Shown piece after piece: positions 53,009 through 61,114 of a stretch of DNA of 64,000 nucleotides. How positions within the stretch are numbered: position 1 is the stretch's first letter; every line of letters starts with the position of its first letter. The stretch is from Pedobacter yonginensis (GTDB lineage Bacteria; Bacteroidota; Bacteroidia; Sphingobacteriales; Sphingobacteriaceae), in the NCBI RefSeq assembly GCF_003173595.1, contig NZ_QGNZ01000003.1, forward strand, positions 434,001 through 498,000. Reading direction: 5' to 3'. The notes beneath the pieces were generated by a model. It was not told where the DNA came from, did not search any database, and saw only the letters and a list, made by a program, of their open reading frames with translations. The position numbers were made by a program, and so were the translations under genes.

Positions 53009-54925
53009 TTAATTTAATTCGAGTACTAAAGTTGTTTTTGCTGGAACTTTAAACGCCTTAACATCCATACGCTCGTTAGAAATAACATTTCTGGCTGAGG
53101 TGCTATTTTTAATTTGTTCAGCAAAACGATTTGTATTTAAATTTTTGTCTTTCTCTGTGTTGTTTACCACAACCATTACAGTGCCTTTTGCATCTGCGTT
53201 GTAACGAAAATAAACATAAATATCATCTTGCGGAACATACTGCATTAACTTTCCGGTTTGCAAGGCCGGGCTATTTTTGCGAAAATTTGCCAAGGTTTTT
53301 ACGAAATTGAAGGCTTCATTTTCTTTGTTGGTTCTTCCATCTGCTGTGAACTTGTCTTTTTTATCGCCATCCCATCCTCCAGGAAAATCAGAGCGAATTA
53401 AACCATCAGGGTTTGAAAAGTTTTTCATCAAAATTTCTGTTCCATAATACATTTGTGGAATACCACGCATGGTTAATAAAAGAGCCATTCCCTCTTTGTA
53501 TTTATCGAAATCTTCTCCAACCATCGAATAAAAACGACTCATATCATGGTTATCTAAAAAGATGCAGTTTGTATTTGGGTTTTTATAAAGAAAATCGTGT
53601 GCCAATGTGGCGTACATTCTGTTTACGCCATCTGTCCAACCGTTTTTACCATTAATGGCCTCGTACATTGCATCTTTCAATGTAGCATCAGTAATGCCTT
53701 GAAGGTGCGTATCAAAACCACGGTTTACGGTATTTCCGCCTGTAAAGAAGGCTTGATTGGCTACTGCATTAACTAAAGTTTCGCCAAAAACCGATAAATG
53801 TGGAAATTCTGCTTGAAGTTTCAATGCCCAATCCGACATGTAAATGGGGTCGTTGTATGGATAAGTATCTAAGCGTAAACCATCTATGCCTGCATATTCA
53901 ATCCACCAGATGTGGTTTTGAGTTAAATAGTTTTGAACGTAAGGGTTTGTTTGATTTAAATCGGGCATTGAGGGTACAAACCAACCATCTAACATTTGTT
54001 TACGATCTGCGGCGGATGCGTGTGGATCCATAACAGTTTGATCGCGGTAGCTGGTTTGTGTATATGTTGGCCATTGATTTAACCAGTTTTTCATTGGCAA
54101 ATCTTTATAGAACCAATGTCCGGTACCAATATGGTTGTGTACAATATCTTTAATTACCTTCATGCCTTTTGCATGTACGGTTTCTACATATTTTTTATAG
54201 GATTCGTTGGTTCCGTAGCGTGGATCAATTTTATAATGATCGGTTACAGCATAACCATGGTAAGATGCACGAGGCATGTCGTTCTCCACCTCAGGCGTCA
54301 TCCATACGGTGGTAATCCCCAAATCTTTAAGGTAGTCTAAATGATTAACTACGCCTTGAATATCGCCACCGTGACGATAGTACATACTATCTCGGTTTAA
54401 GGCGGTTTCGGTTAAACCTTGTACCACATCGTTACTCTTGTCGCCATTTGAAAAGCGATCGGGCATTAATAAGTAAATGAAATCTTTTTGAGTTACGCCT
54501 TGAATTCTGCCTGCGCTTTTATCGCGGTTCTTTAATTCGTAGTTGTAGCTGAATATCTTTTTTCCTTTAGCTGTAAAATTGATTGGGAACGTTCCCGCTT
54601 TTACTGCTGTTGAAAGTTCTAAATCTAAAAATAGATAATTCGGATTTTCGACTTTGTTCACCTTAACCAGCTTTACACCTGGGTAAGATAAGGTAACTGT
54701 ACTGATTGCAATGTTATCGCCATGTACAAGCAATTGCAATTTTGGATTGTGCATGCCTGTGAACCAAAACATGGGTTCGATACGCTCGAATTTTTGAGCA
54801 AATGCATCGGCGTTGGCTGCTAATATGAATAAGGAAATTAAAAGGATTTTCTTTGCCTGGCGCAAAGCTGCAGTTTGAGCATTAGGGATGAGCGAGCAAA
54901 GTGATGGTGTTGCGGATAAGATCAT
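53009..54925 (-). CDS. GH13 cyclomaltodextrinase/neopullulanase-like enzyme (SusA-like), secreted
   Basis: 638 residues. N-terminal: about 25 atypical residues, then a hydrophobic signal (KKILLISLFILAANADAFAQ). Cyclomaltodextrinase N-terminal domain follows (FERIEPMFWFTGMHNPKLQLLVHG, ~45-140), then the barrel: FIYLLMPDRFSNGDKSND, VIKDIVHNHIGTGHWF, Asp nucleophile in GLRLDTYPYNDPIYMS, Glu in SVFGETLVNAVA and Asp in IFLDNHDMSRFYS. The C-terminal beta domain begins about QTGKLMQYVPQDDIYVYFRY. It should split imported maltodextrins in the periplasm. A terminator-like hairpin lies 20 bp before its ATG, and a perfect operator core lies inside the gene at 54585-54596. Confidence 0.93.
   Translation of the reverse strand: MILSATPSLCSLIPNAQTAALRQAKKILLISLFILAANADAFAQKFERIEPMFWFTGMHNPKLQLLVHGDNIAISTVTLSYPGVKLVKVNKVENPNYLFLDLELSTAVKAGTFPINFTAKGKKIFSYNYELKNRDKSAGRIQGVTQKDFIYLLMPDRFSNGDKSNDVVQGLTETALNRDSMYYRHGGDIQGVVNHLDYLKDLGITTVWMTPEVENDMPRASYHGYAVTDHYKIDPRYGTNESYKKYVETVHAKGMKVIKDIVHNHIGTGHWFYKDLPMKNWLNQWPTYTQTSYRDQTVMDPHASAADRKQMLDGWFVPSMPDLNQTNPYVQNYLTQNHIWWIEYAGIDGLRLDTYPYNDPIYMSDWALKLQAEFPHLSVFGETLVNAVANQAFFTGGNTVNRGFDTHLQGITDATLKDAMYEAINGKNGWTDGVNRMYATLAHDFLYKNPNTNCIFLDNHDMSRFYSMVGEDFDKYKEGMALLLTMRGIPQMYYGTEILMKNFSNPDGLIRSDFPGGWDGDKKDKFTADGRTNKENEAFNFVKTLANFRKNSPALQTGKLMQYVPQDDIYVYFRYNADAKGTVMVVVNNTEKDKNLNTNRFAEQIKNSTSARNVISNERMDVKAFKVPAKTTLVLELN
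54585..54596. promoter_or_regulatory. Operator-like core inside the GH13 gene
   Basis: GGGAACGTTCCC, a perfect 12-bp palindrome equal to the centre of the two operators upstream of susC. It is within coding sequence (codons for A-G-T-F-P), about 330 bp after the start codon. The outer CG/TTTT flanks of the real operators are missing, so it could be a weak secondary site or chance. Confidence 0.4.
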
Positions 54926-54944
54926 GCTGAAACTTTTTAAGATT

Positions 54945-54976
54945 AAAAAGCCCCGTGGTAAAGGATACCACGGGGC
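54945..54976 (-). terminator. Intrinsic terminator between susE-like and GH13 genes
   Basis: Perfect stem of GCCCCGTGGTA and TACCACGGGGC, followed on the minus strand by TTTTTAATC. It lies 12 bp past the SusE stop and 20 bp before the next ATG, so it would limit read-through from susCDE to the enzyme genes. Confidence 0.9.
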
Positions 54977-54988
54977 AAATAATAAGGA

Positions 54989-56023
54989 TTAGTTTTTAAC
55001 TATAGTGTAAGTACCACCGGTTACTTTATCTGCTGTTTTTGCAACGGTTAGGGTAATGGTATAGGTTCCTGCACTTGTTACTTTAATGTTATCGCCACCT
55101 AAAGTAAGGGTTGCTGCACCACCTAAGTTAACATCCCAAGCATGATTGAAACGGAATTTAAACTCACCAACGCCTAATGTTGTTTTAATGCTATAAACAG
55201 TGAATTTTCCATCGTTTACACCTTTCATATCGGTGTCGTTATTCCAGCCACCTAGCGTAGCATCTCCAATGATTGACCACTCTTTTGGCGTACCAAAGGT
55301 AATGGTGTTTAGTTTCAAATCAACGGTAACTTGTTTAATAATTGCATCTGGAGATTTTAAGTTATCGCCAGCAGATGAGCTGATTTTTCCTGCACCTGCA
55401 TCGCCAAAAGCAATATCCCATTTTTTAGCAGGGGTAATTTTAAATTCTAAATTTCCTGGTGTAAATGCAATCATACCCGTGTAAATTCCATTACTCGATA
55501 GTGAAATTAAACTATCTGCTGTAGATGGATTCCATCCTTGATATGCACCTGGAGCATAAATCCATGCCGAAGCTAAAAATGGTGTAGCCGTTAATGTTAC
55601 TACGTTTGAATAGGTTACATCATTTGCCGCTGCGCCCGATTTCAATCTAACTTCTATTTGTGCAGGTTGATTAACCACACCGCCCAAAGCCAAAATCATG
55701 TTGTTTACTTCGGTAACGGTTGGCACGTAACTTTTGCTTGTAACCACGATCTCTCTAGGTGTTGCGAAGTTGGTTCCTTTTAATGCAAACTGTAGGGTTG
55801 TATTTACTGGAATAACATAACCTGATGAGCTTGCCAAAGGATAACTTAAAGTTAAGGCTGGCGATGCTCCGTTAGCTTGCGCCAAAGTTAATGTTGTGGT
55901 TGATGCAGTAAGTGTACCTGCTGCTGCAACGCTAGAAACCGTTCTGGTTTCATCTTTTTTACATGACCAAAGTGACAATGCAATGAAGCATAGTGCTAAG
56001 GATTTAATAAATATTGATTTCAT
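54989..56023 (-). CDS. SusE/SusF-like outer-membrane starch-binding lipoprotein
   Basis: 344 residues. Lipoprotein signal with SLWSC lipobox, Cys21, followed by KKDE. SusE-type N-terminal domain (TLTLAQANGASPALTLSYPLASSSGYVIPVNTTLQFALKGTNF), then two carbohydrate-binding-like beta domains: WIYAPGAYQGWNPSTADSLISLSSNG and WSIIGDATLGGWNNDTDMK, each with an aromatic patch as in starch-binding SusE/F. Encoded 19 bases after susD, last gene before the intrinsic terminator. Surface starch binding is inferred from family and locus. Confidence 0.9.
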   Translation of the reverse strand: MKSIFIKSLALCFIALSLWSCKKDETRTVSSVAAAGTLTASTTTLTLAQANGASPALTLSYPLASSSGYVIPVNTTLQFALKGTNFATPREIVVTSKSYVPTVTEVNNMILALGGVVNQPAQIEVRLKSGAAANDVTYSNVVTLTATPFLASAWIYAPGAYQGWNPSTADSLISLSSNGIYTGMIAFTPGNLEFKITPAKKWDIAFGDAGAGKISSSAGDNLKSPDAIIKQVTVDLKLNTITFGTPKEWSIIGDATLGGWNNDTDMKGVNDGKFTVYSIKTTLGVGEFKFRFNHAWDVNLGGAATLTLGGDNIKVTSAGTYTITLTVAKTADKVTGGTYTIVKN

Positions 56024-56042
56024 ATCTTATGAATTATAAAGA

Positions 56043-57632
56043 TTAATAACCTGTATTTTGAACCAAATTTGGATTGGCAATTAAATCTGCCAATGGTAAA
56101 GGGTAAAGATTACGGTAAGCAGGTAAGGCAGCACCAGCTTGTGAACCACCTTTGTAAGGCCATAAATAAGTTGATCCTGTAAATTTGCCGAAACGAATTA
56201 AATCTGTACGGCGATGACCTTCCCAATACAATTCACGTCCACGCTCATCTAAATAAAAATCAGTTGTTAGCGCTGCTGAACTTACATTTCCTGATGTGTT
56301 GCCATAAGCCCTCTGACGTAATGCATTCACATACGTTAAAGCCAATGCAGCACTACCACCTGAACCACCACGAGCAACCGCTTCTCCATAAATTAAATAC
56401 TGTTCTGCCAAACGGAATAACGCAAAATCTAATGAACTGAACGTTCCATTTAAAGATCTGCCCAATGCACCGGTTGAAGTAACATTTTTGAATTTAGTTA
56501 CACGTAAACCGTCTGTAAATTCTCCCACGGCATCAACACCTCTTTTTGTTCCGAAAAATACACCACGTTTATCTAAAGTTCCATTTGGATCTGGGAATAA
56601 ATTTGGAAGGTTTTGACGGGTTCTGTTACCACCCCATCCACCAGATGGAACACCATAGGTTGTTGGGTTCATATCTGCATTGATACCTGCATTAATTAAG
56701 AAAGTTGTACCACCATAATTGGTTCCATTGATACCATCGTAGTTGATGGTTAAAATGTTTTCGGTATTGTTTACTTCGTTATCTGCTTTAAAAAGATCCA
56801 TATAGTTTGCTTTTAGAGCATAACTAGAAGCAATAACTTTACTCGAATAGGTAATGGCTTCAGTATATTTTGCAGTACCTGTATAAACTTGTGCGTTCAA
56901 ATACAATCTGGCTAACAATGCCCAATCTGCACCTTTATCGGCACGGCCATACTCATTTGTACGAGGCTCTGCTAAATCACCTTCAATGGCTTTCAATTCA
57001 GATTCGATATAAGTAAAAAGTGCTGCTCTTTGAATTTGTTTTGGGTTTACTTTACCAATTGCATCATCTTCAGTAACAAATGGTGGATTACCGAAAGCAT
57101 CTAACAATACCCAATATTGAAAAGCGCGTAAAAAACGAGCTTCTGCACGGTAACGGGTTATGGCTGTTGCATCTGCGCCTGTAATGTTTCTGCTCGCTAA
57201 CTTCTCTGGCGTGCTTTCGCGTAAAAATTCGTTAGCAAAGGTAATTTGAAGAATACTTCTTGAGTATAATCCACGTAGAAATTGATTGTCTGGCGTTGGC
57301 GTTCCGTAATCCAATTCTGGAATACCTACGTCTCCCCAAGCACAAATGGCTTCATCAGTTACCAATTCTTGAGATGTCCAGAACAATCTGAAGAAATCGG
57401 CAAAACCTGAGTTTAACCCACCAACATCACTCACGTCTGATCCAGAAGGACTGGTAAGCGCATAAGTGGCATATAACTTTACCAAGCTGTTTTTGTAACC
57501 CACTGGCGTTGCATAAACTGTAGCCGAGGTTACATCATTTGTTGGTGTTAAGTTAAATGATTCTTTTTTGCATGAATTTAGCGACAGCAGGACCATGCCT
57601 GATGCCAACATTATTTTAAATGAATTTTTCAT
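56043..57632 (-). CDS. SusD/RagB-like starch-binding lipoprotein
   Basis: 529 residues from ATG at 57632, which gives a clean lipoprotein signal (KNSFKIMLASGMVLLSLNSC, Cys21); the frame remains open to 57713 with a non-signal-like extension. SusD helical TPR scaffold: ITRYRAEARFLRAFQYWVLLDAFGNPPFVTEDDAIG, DWALLARLYLNAQVYTGTAKY, LYWEGHRRTDLIRFGKF and the C-terminal YPLPLADLIANPNLVQNTGY typical for the family. It binds starch or maltodextrin and covers the SusC channel. Follows susC by about 90 bp. Confidence 0.94.
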   Translation of the reverse strand: MKNSFKIMLASGMVLLSLNSCKKESFNLTPTNDVTSATVYATPVGYKNSLVKLYATYALTSPSGSDVSDVGGLNSGFADFFRLFWTSQELVTDEAICAWGDVGIPELDYGTPTPDNQFLRGLYSRSILQITFANEFLRESTPEKLASRNITGADATAITRYRAEARFLRAFQYWVLLDAFGNPPFVTEDDAIGKVNPKQIQRAALFTYIESELKAIEGDLAEPRTNEYGRADKGADWALLARLYLNAQVYTGTAKYTEAITYSSKVIASSYALKANYMDLFKADNEVNNTENILTINYDGINGTNYGGTTFLINAGINADMNPTTYGVPSGGWGGNRTRQNLPNLFPDPNGTLDKRGVFFGTKRGVDAVGEFTDGLRVTKFKNVTSTGALGRSLNGTFSSLDFALFRLAEQYLIYGEAVARGGSGGSAALALTYVNALRQRAYGNTSGNVSSAALTTDFYLDERGRELYWEGHRRTDLIRFGKFTGSTYLWPYKGGSQAGAALPAYRNLYPLPLADLIANPNLVQNTGY

Positions 57633-57725
57633 TTTGATATTTTTTCTTTGATCGTTTTCGATTACTATCCCATTCGTAACGGCCTTTGAAGGCTGTGAGT
57701 TGATTGTTTTCATCGATATTAATTA

Positions 57726-60692
57726 TTAAAAACCAACATTTAAACCCAAAGTATATGTTCTCGGACGAGGGTACAAATTGTAGTCGATACCTGAAACAGA
57801 TTCAGGATCAATTCCTTTGTACTTAGATACGACAAATACGTTTTGACAGTTTGCAGAAATGCGCATTGACATGTTACCGTTTTTAGATAGTTTACCTACG
57901 TTATAAGATAAACCTGCATTATCCATTTTCAAGAACGATGCATTTCTGATGTAGTAATCACTCAAATACTGCACACCTGATGAACCAGAGAAATTGGTAT
58001 TGTATAAATCTGATGTAGAGTTATTTAAAATACCTTGTGTACTTAATACGTTATTTCTTACACCGAAGTTTGATGAAATGTTATCGTAAATATAGTTTCC
58101 AATGTTTGCTCTTAATACAGTGCTTGCAGTCCATCTTTTATAGGTGAAAGAGGTGTTAAAGCCTAAGGTTACTACAGGATCTGGTGATTTATAGAAATAT
58201 TGATCCGCCGCTGAAACTGAACCATCTCCATTCAAATCTTGATAAACACCTTCTAATGGTTTACCATCAGCGTTGTAAACTTGTTTATACACAAAGAAAG
58301 AACCTGGTAACTGATTTACTGCATTGTATTTTAAGTGAATTCCTGTACCACCTGTAATGTCACCTGCATCAATTTTGAAATCCGAATTAGGATTTAAAGT
58401 TAAATTGGTTACTTTTCTTTTGTTGTAAGCACCGTTTACGCCAATTTCCCAAGTTGTATTTTCGGTTTGGATGGCAACATAATTTAAACTTACCTCTGCA
58501 CCTCTAACTTCCATGTTACCCACGTTGGTTACCAACTCGTTACTAAAGTTCGTTCCTACTGGAATGGTAACTTTGCTTAATAAATCTTTGGTTTTTTTGT
58601 AATACACATCAATACTACCGTATAATCTGCCTTTTAAAAATCCGTAATCTAAACCAGCATTATAGGTTGTGGTTGTTTCCCATTTCAAATCTGGGTCGTA
58701 ACCCGCAGGACTGTAATAATTATAAAAGGTATTGCCTACCTGATACTGGCCGTTGTTGGTATTTGCGTAGTATTTAGCTAAGTAATTGTAGTTACCGATA
58801 TCAGCCCCATCTTTATTACCCGTTTCACCGTAAGTTAATCTCAATTTCAAATCAGAAAGCACTTTACTATCCTTTAGGAAATCTTCGCCAATTACTCTCC
58901 AAGTTAAACCAACTGATGGGAAATAACCCCAACGATTACCTTCAGCAAACTTTGAAGAAGCATCTGCCCTCATTGTTCCCGAAAGGATATATTTGTCAGC
59001 TAAGGTGTAATTTAAACGACCATAGTAAGAAAGCAATTTATTTCGCTCAACAGATAGTGGGAAAACAGGAGTCGTTTGTAAAACGCCTGTTCCTCTGTAG
59101 GTTGCAAAGTTATAGTTTGTTTGTGAAACATCATAATAACCATAACCACCTGTTACATCGAACCTACTTTTGCCAATTGTTTTTGCATAAGATAAATACG
59201 CCTCAGAAAACTTATCCATTTCGGTGTTTAATCTTCTAGAGAAAGAACCTTCTGTTGAAAAGCTTTGTGCTGCGAAAGTTGGAACAATTGTACGCCCGTA
59301 ACCTTTAGAATAATCGTAACCCACATTAACCACCGCATGTAACTCTGGCAAGAAGTGGAAAGAGTAATCTAATTTAGCATTACCAAAACTTCTTGCAGCA
59401 TTACCATGGTTATCTTGCTGTCTGATTAACGCAACCGGGTTACGTGGTGCATTTGGATTTGGTACACCTGCAGATGTAATCCATTCGAAATAATTTCCGA
59501 ATTTATTGGTTGCATATACAGGTTGAGTTGGATCGAACTGAATGGCCGAACCAATTGCGCCATCATTTGGATATTGAGAATCGGTTAAAGATCCTTTTAA
59601 ATTTAACTCAATTTTTAAGTGATCTTGGAATAATTTAGGAGAAATGGAGAATGAACCAGTAGCTCTTTTTAATTTACTGCTAATCACAACACCGTCTTGA
59701 TCTAAATAACCTCCAGAAACACGATAAGGAACGCCCTTGAACGAACCAGAGATGCTTAAGTTATTATCAGTAGAGAATGCATTTTGATAAATTTCATCTT
59801 GCCAATCGGTGTTTGCTGTACCTAGTAAAGCTTTTTGAGCGGCATTACCATTTGCGTTCACAAAAGCACGAACTTGATCTGCCGAAAGCACATCAACTTT
59901 TTTAGCAACCGTTGCGATAGAGTTGTTTGTACTGAAGTTGATTACTGGCGCGCCAGAACTTCCCTTTTTAGTGGTAATCAAAATTACACCATTTGAAGCT
60001 CTTGAACCGTAAATGGCTGTTGCGTTTGCATCTTTCAATACCGTAAACGTTTCAATATCATTAGGGTTAATTAATGAAAGTGGACTTGGTGCATTACCAA
60101 TGCTGTTGCCACTGAAAGGCACTCCATCCACTACGATTAGCGGATCGTTACTTGCGTTTAATGATGCACCACCACGAATTCGAATTGTGCTACCACCTCC
60201 AGGTGCTCCACCACCTGTAATGATGTTAACCCCAGCAACTTTACCTTGAATTAATTGTTCAGGTGTTGTAATGGTACCTTTTTGGAAATCTTTTGAATTT
60301 ACTGTTGTGATGGAACCAGTTAGGTTTTTCTTTTCTGCCGTACCGTAACCAATTACAACAACTTCGTTAAGTTTTTGTGCATCGGGCACCAATTGGAAAT
60401 TAACGGTTGCGTTTGCCGTTACGCTAACGGGCTTGCTTAAAGTTTGATAACCGATAAAGCTTGCAGCTAAAGTAACTGAACCATCAGCTAAACCTGCAAT
60501 TTTAAAGTTACCATTTACATCAGTTGATGTACTTCTGGTTGTTCCTTGTACAACAACGGAAGCACCAGGTAAAGGTTGGCCAGTTTCATCAAGCACTTTA
60601 CCAGATACTGATCCGGTTTGTGCTTTTACGATTAATGCTGCAAAAACTAACAGCACTAGAAGCCCCTGTTTTAACAGGTAAAATACTTTCAT
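57726..60692 (-). CDS. SusC/RagA-like TonB-dependent maltodextrin transporter
   Basis: 988 residues. Signal peptide (VFYLLKQGLLVLLVFAALIV), CarboxypepD-regulatory domain at ~25-100 (GSVSGKVLDETGQPLPGASVVVQG), plug with VVVIGYGTAEKKNLTGSI, GGGSTIRIRGGASLNASNDPLIVVDG and DANATAIYGSRASNGVILITTKKG, then the 22-strand barrel ending RTYTLGLNVGF. Lacks an STN domain, so it is regulated by the LacI protein, not by FecIR. Directly downstream of two operators. Imports maltodextrins with SusD. Confidence 0.95.
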   Translation of the reverse strand: MKVFYLLKQGLLVLLVFAALIVKAQTGSVSGKVLDETGQPLPGASVVVQGTTRSTSTDVNGNFKIAGLADGSVTLAASFIGYQTLSKPVSVTANATVNFQLVPDAQKLNEVVVIGYGTAEKKNLTGSITTVNSKDFQKGTITTPEQLIQGKVAGVNIITGGGAPGGGSTIRIRGGASLNASNDPLIVVDGVPFSGNSIGNAPSPLSLINPNDIETFTVLKDANATAIYGSRASNGVILITTKKGSSGAPVINFSTNNSIATVAKKVDVLSADQVRAFVNANGNAAQKALLGTANTDWQDEIYQNAFSTDNNLSISGSFKGVPYRVSGGYLDQDGVVISSKLKRATGSFSISPKLFQDHLKIELNLKGSLTDSQYPNDGAIGSAIQFDPTQPVYATNKFGNYFEWITSAGVPNPNAPRNPVALIRQQDNHGNAARSFGNAKLDYSFHFLPELHAVVNVGYDYSKGYGRTIVPTFAAQSFSTEGSFSRRLNTEMDKFSEAYLSYAKTIGKSRFDVTGGYGYYDVSQTNYNFATYRGTGVLQTTPVFPLSVERNKLLSYYGRLNYTLADKYILSGTMRADASSKFAEGNRWGYFPSVGLTWRVIGEDFLKDSKVLSDLKLRLTYGETGNKDGADIGNYNYLAKYYANTNNGQYQVGNTFYNYYSPAGYDPDLKWETTTTYNAGLDYGFLKGRLYGSIDVYYKKTKDLLSKVTIPVGTNFSNELVTNVGNMEVRGAEVSLNYVAIQTENTTWEIGVNGAYNKRKVTNLTLNPNSDFKIDAGDITGGTGIHLKYNAVNQLPGSFFVYKQVYNADGKPLEGVYQDLNGDGSVSAADQYFYKSPDPVVTLGFNTSFTYKRWTASTVLRANIGNYIYDNISSNFGVRNNVLSTQGILNNSTSDLYNTNFSGSSGVQYLSDYYIRNASFLKMDNAGLSYNVGKLSKNGNMSMRISANCQNVFVVSKYKGIDPESVSGIDYNLYPRPRTYTLGLNVGF

Positions 60693-60944
60693 ATTAGAGA
60701 CTCTTTTAGGGATAAAAATTTGGTTAAATATTATAGTGATTTACACATAGGCCTAATTTACAGCACTTAATGAGATTTCAAAATATTTTTAAAAAATATA
60801 TTTTTGGGCAAAACTTGTGGCTATATTTTATCTAAGTTTTACGCCGTTTATTGTATCATCAAAATCTCATAATAAAGAATTTTAAAATTTAATTTACTGA
60901 TAATCAATTAATTAAAAATATAAAAATTTTATTTAGAGTGTAAT

Positions 60945-60957
60945 TTTTACACTAAGT
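60945..60957 (+). repeat. Direct repeat TTTTACACTAAGT, copy 1
   Basis: TTTTACACTAAGT, repeated at 61057-61069. Together with AGTGTAA at 60937-60943 this copy also forms an inverted repeat (AGTGTAA/TTACACT). The two copies bracket the two LacI-type operators. Confidence 0.6.
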
Positions 60958-60970
60958 CATTTTTAACCGT

Positions 60971-60994
60971 TTTTTCGGGAACGTTCCCGAAAAA
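60971..60994. promoter_or_regulatory. LacI-family operator 1 upstream of susC
   Basis: Perfect 24-bp palindrome with core CGGGAACGTTCCCG and T-run/A-run flanks. The central AACGTT is the hallmark of LacI-family sites. It lies 279 bp upstream of the susC ATG. The 60693-60944 stretch is very AT-rich, and no perfect TAnnTTTG was found in it. Confidence 0.85.
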
Positions 60995-61015
60995 AACGAA
61001 CCAAAATTGAACCTC

Positions 61016-61037
61016 TTTTCGGGAACGTTCCCGAAAA
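61016..61037. promoter_or_regulatory. LacI-family operator 2 upstream of susC
   Basis: Perfect 22-bp palindrome with the same core CGGGAACGTTCCCG, flanked by TTTT/AAAA. Centre-to-centre distance to operator 1 is 44 bp, about four helical turns, so two dimers could bind on the same face of the DNA. 78 bp downstream of the LacI-type gene's stop codon. Confidence 0.85.
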
Positions 61038-61056
61038 TCGAACGAAATTCTGCGTA

Positions 61057-61069
61057 TTTTACACTAAGT
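61057..61069 (+). repeat. Direct repeat TTTTACACTAAGT, copy 2
   Basis: Second copy of the 13-bp sequence at 60945-60957, 112 bp apart, on the far side of the two operators. Confidence 0.6.
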
Positions 61070-61114
61070 GAAGATTTTTTTTGAATTTTTTTGGGCAAAA
61101 AACCTGTGAAATTT

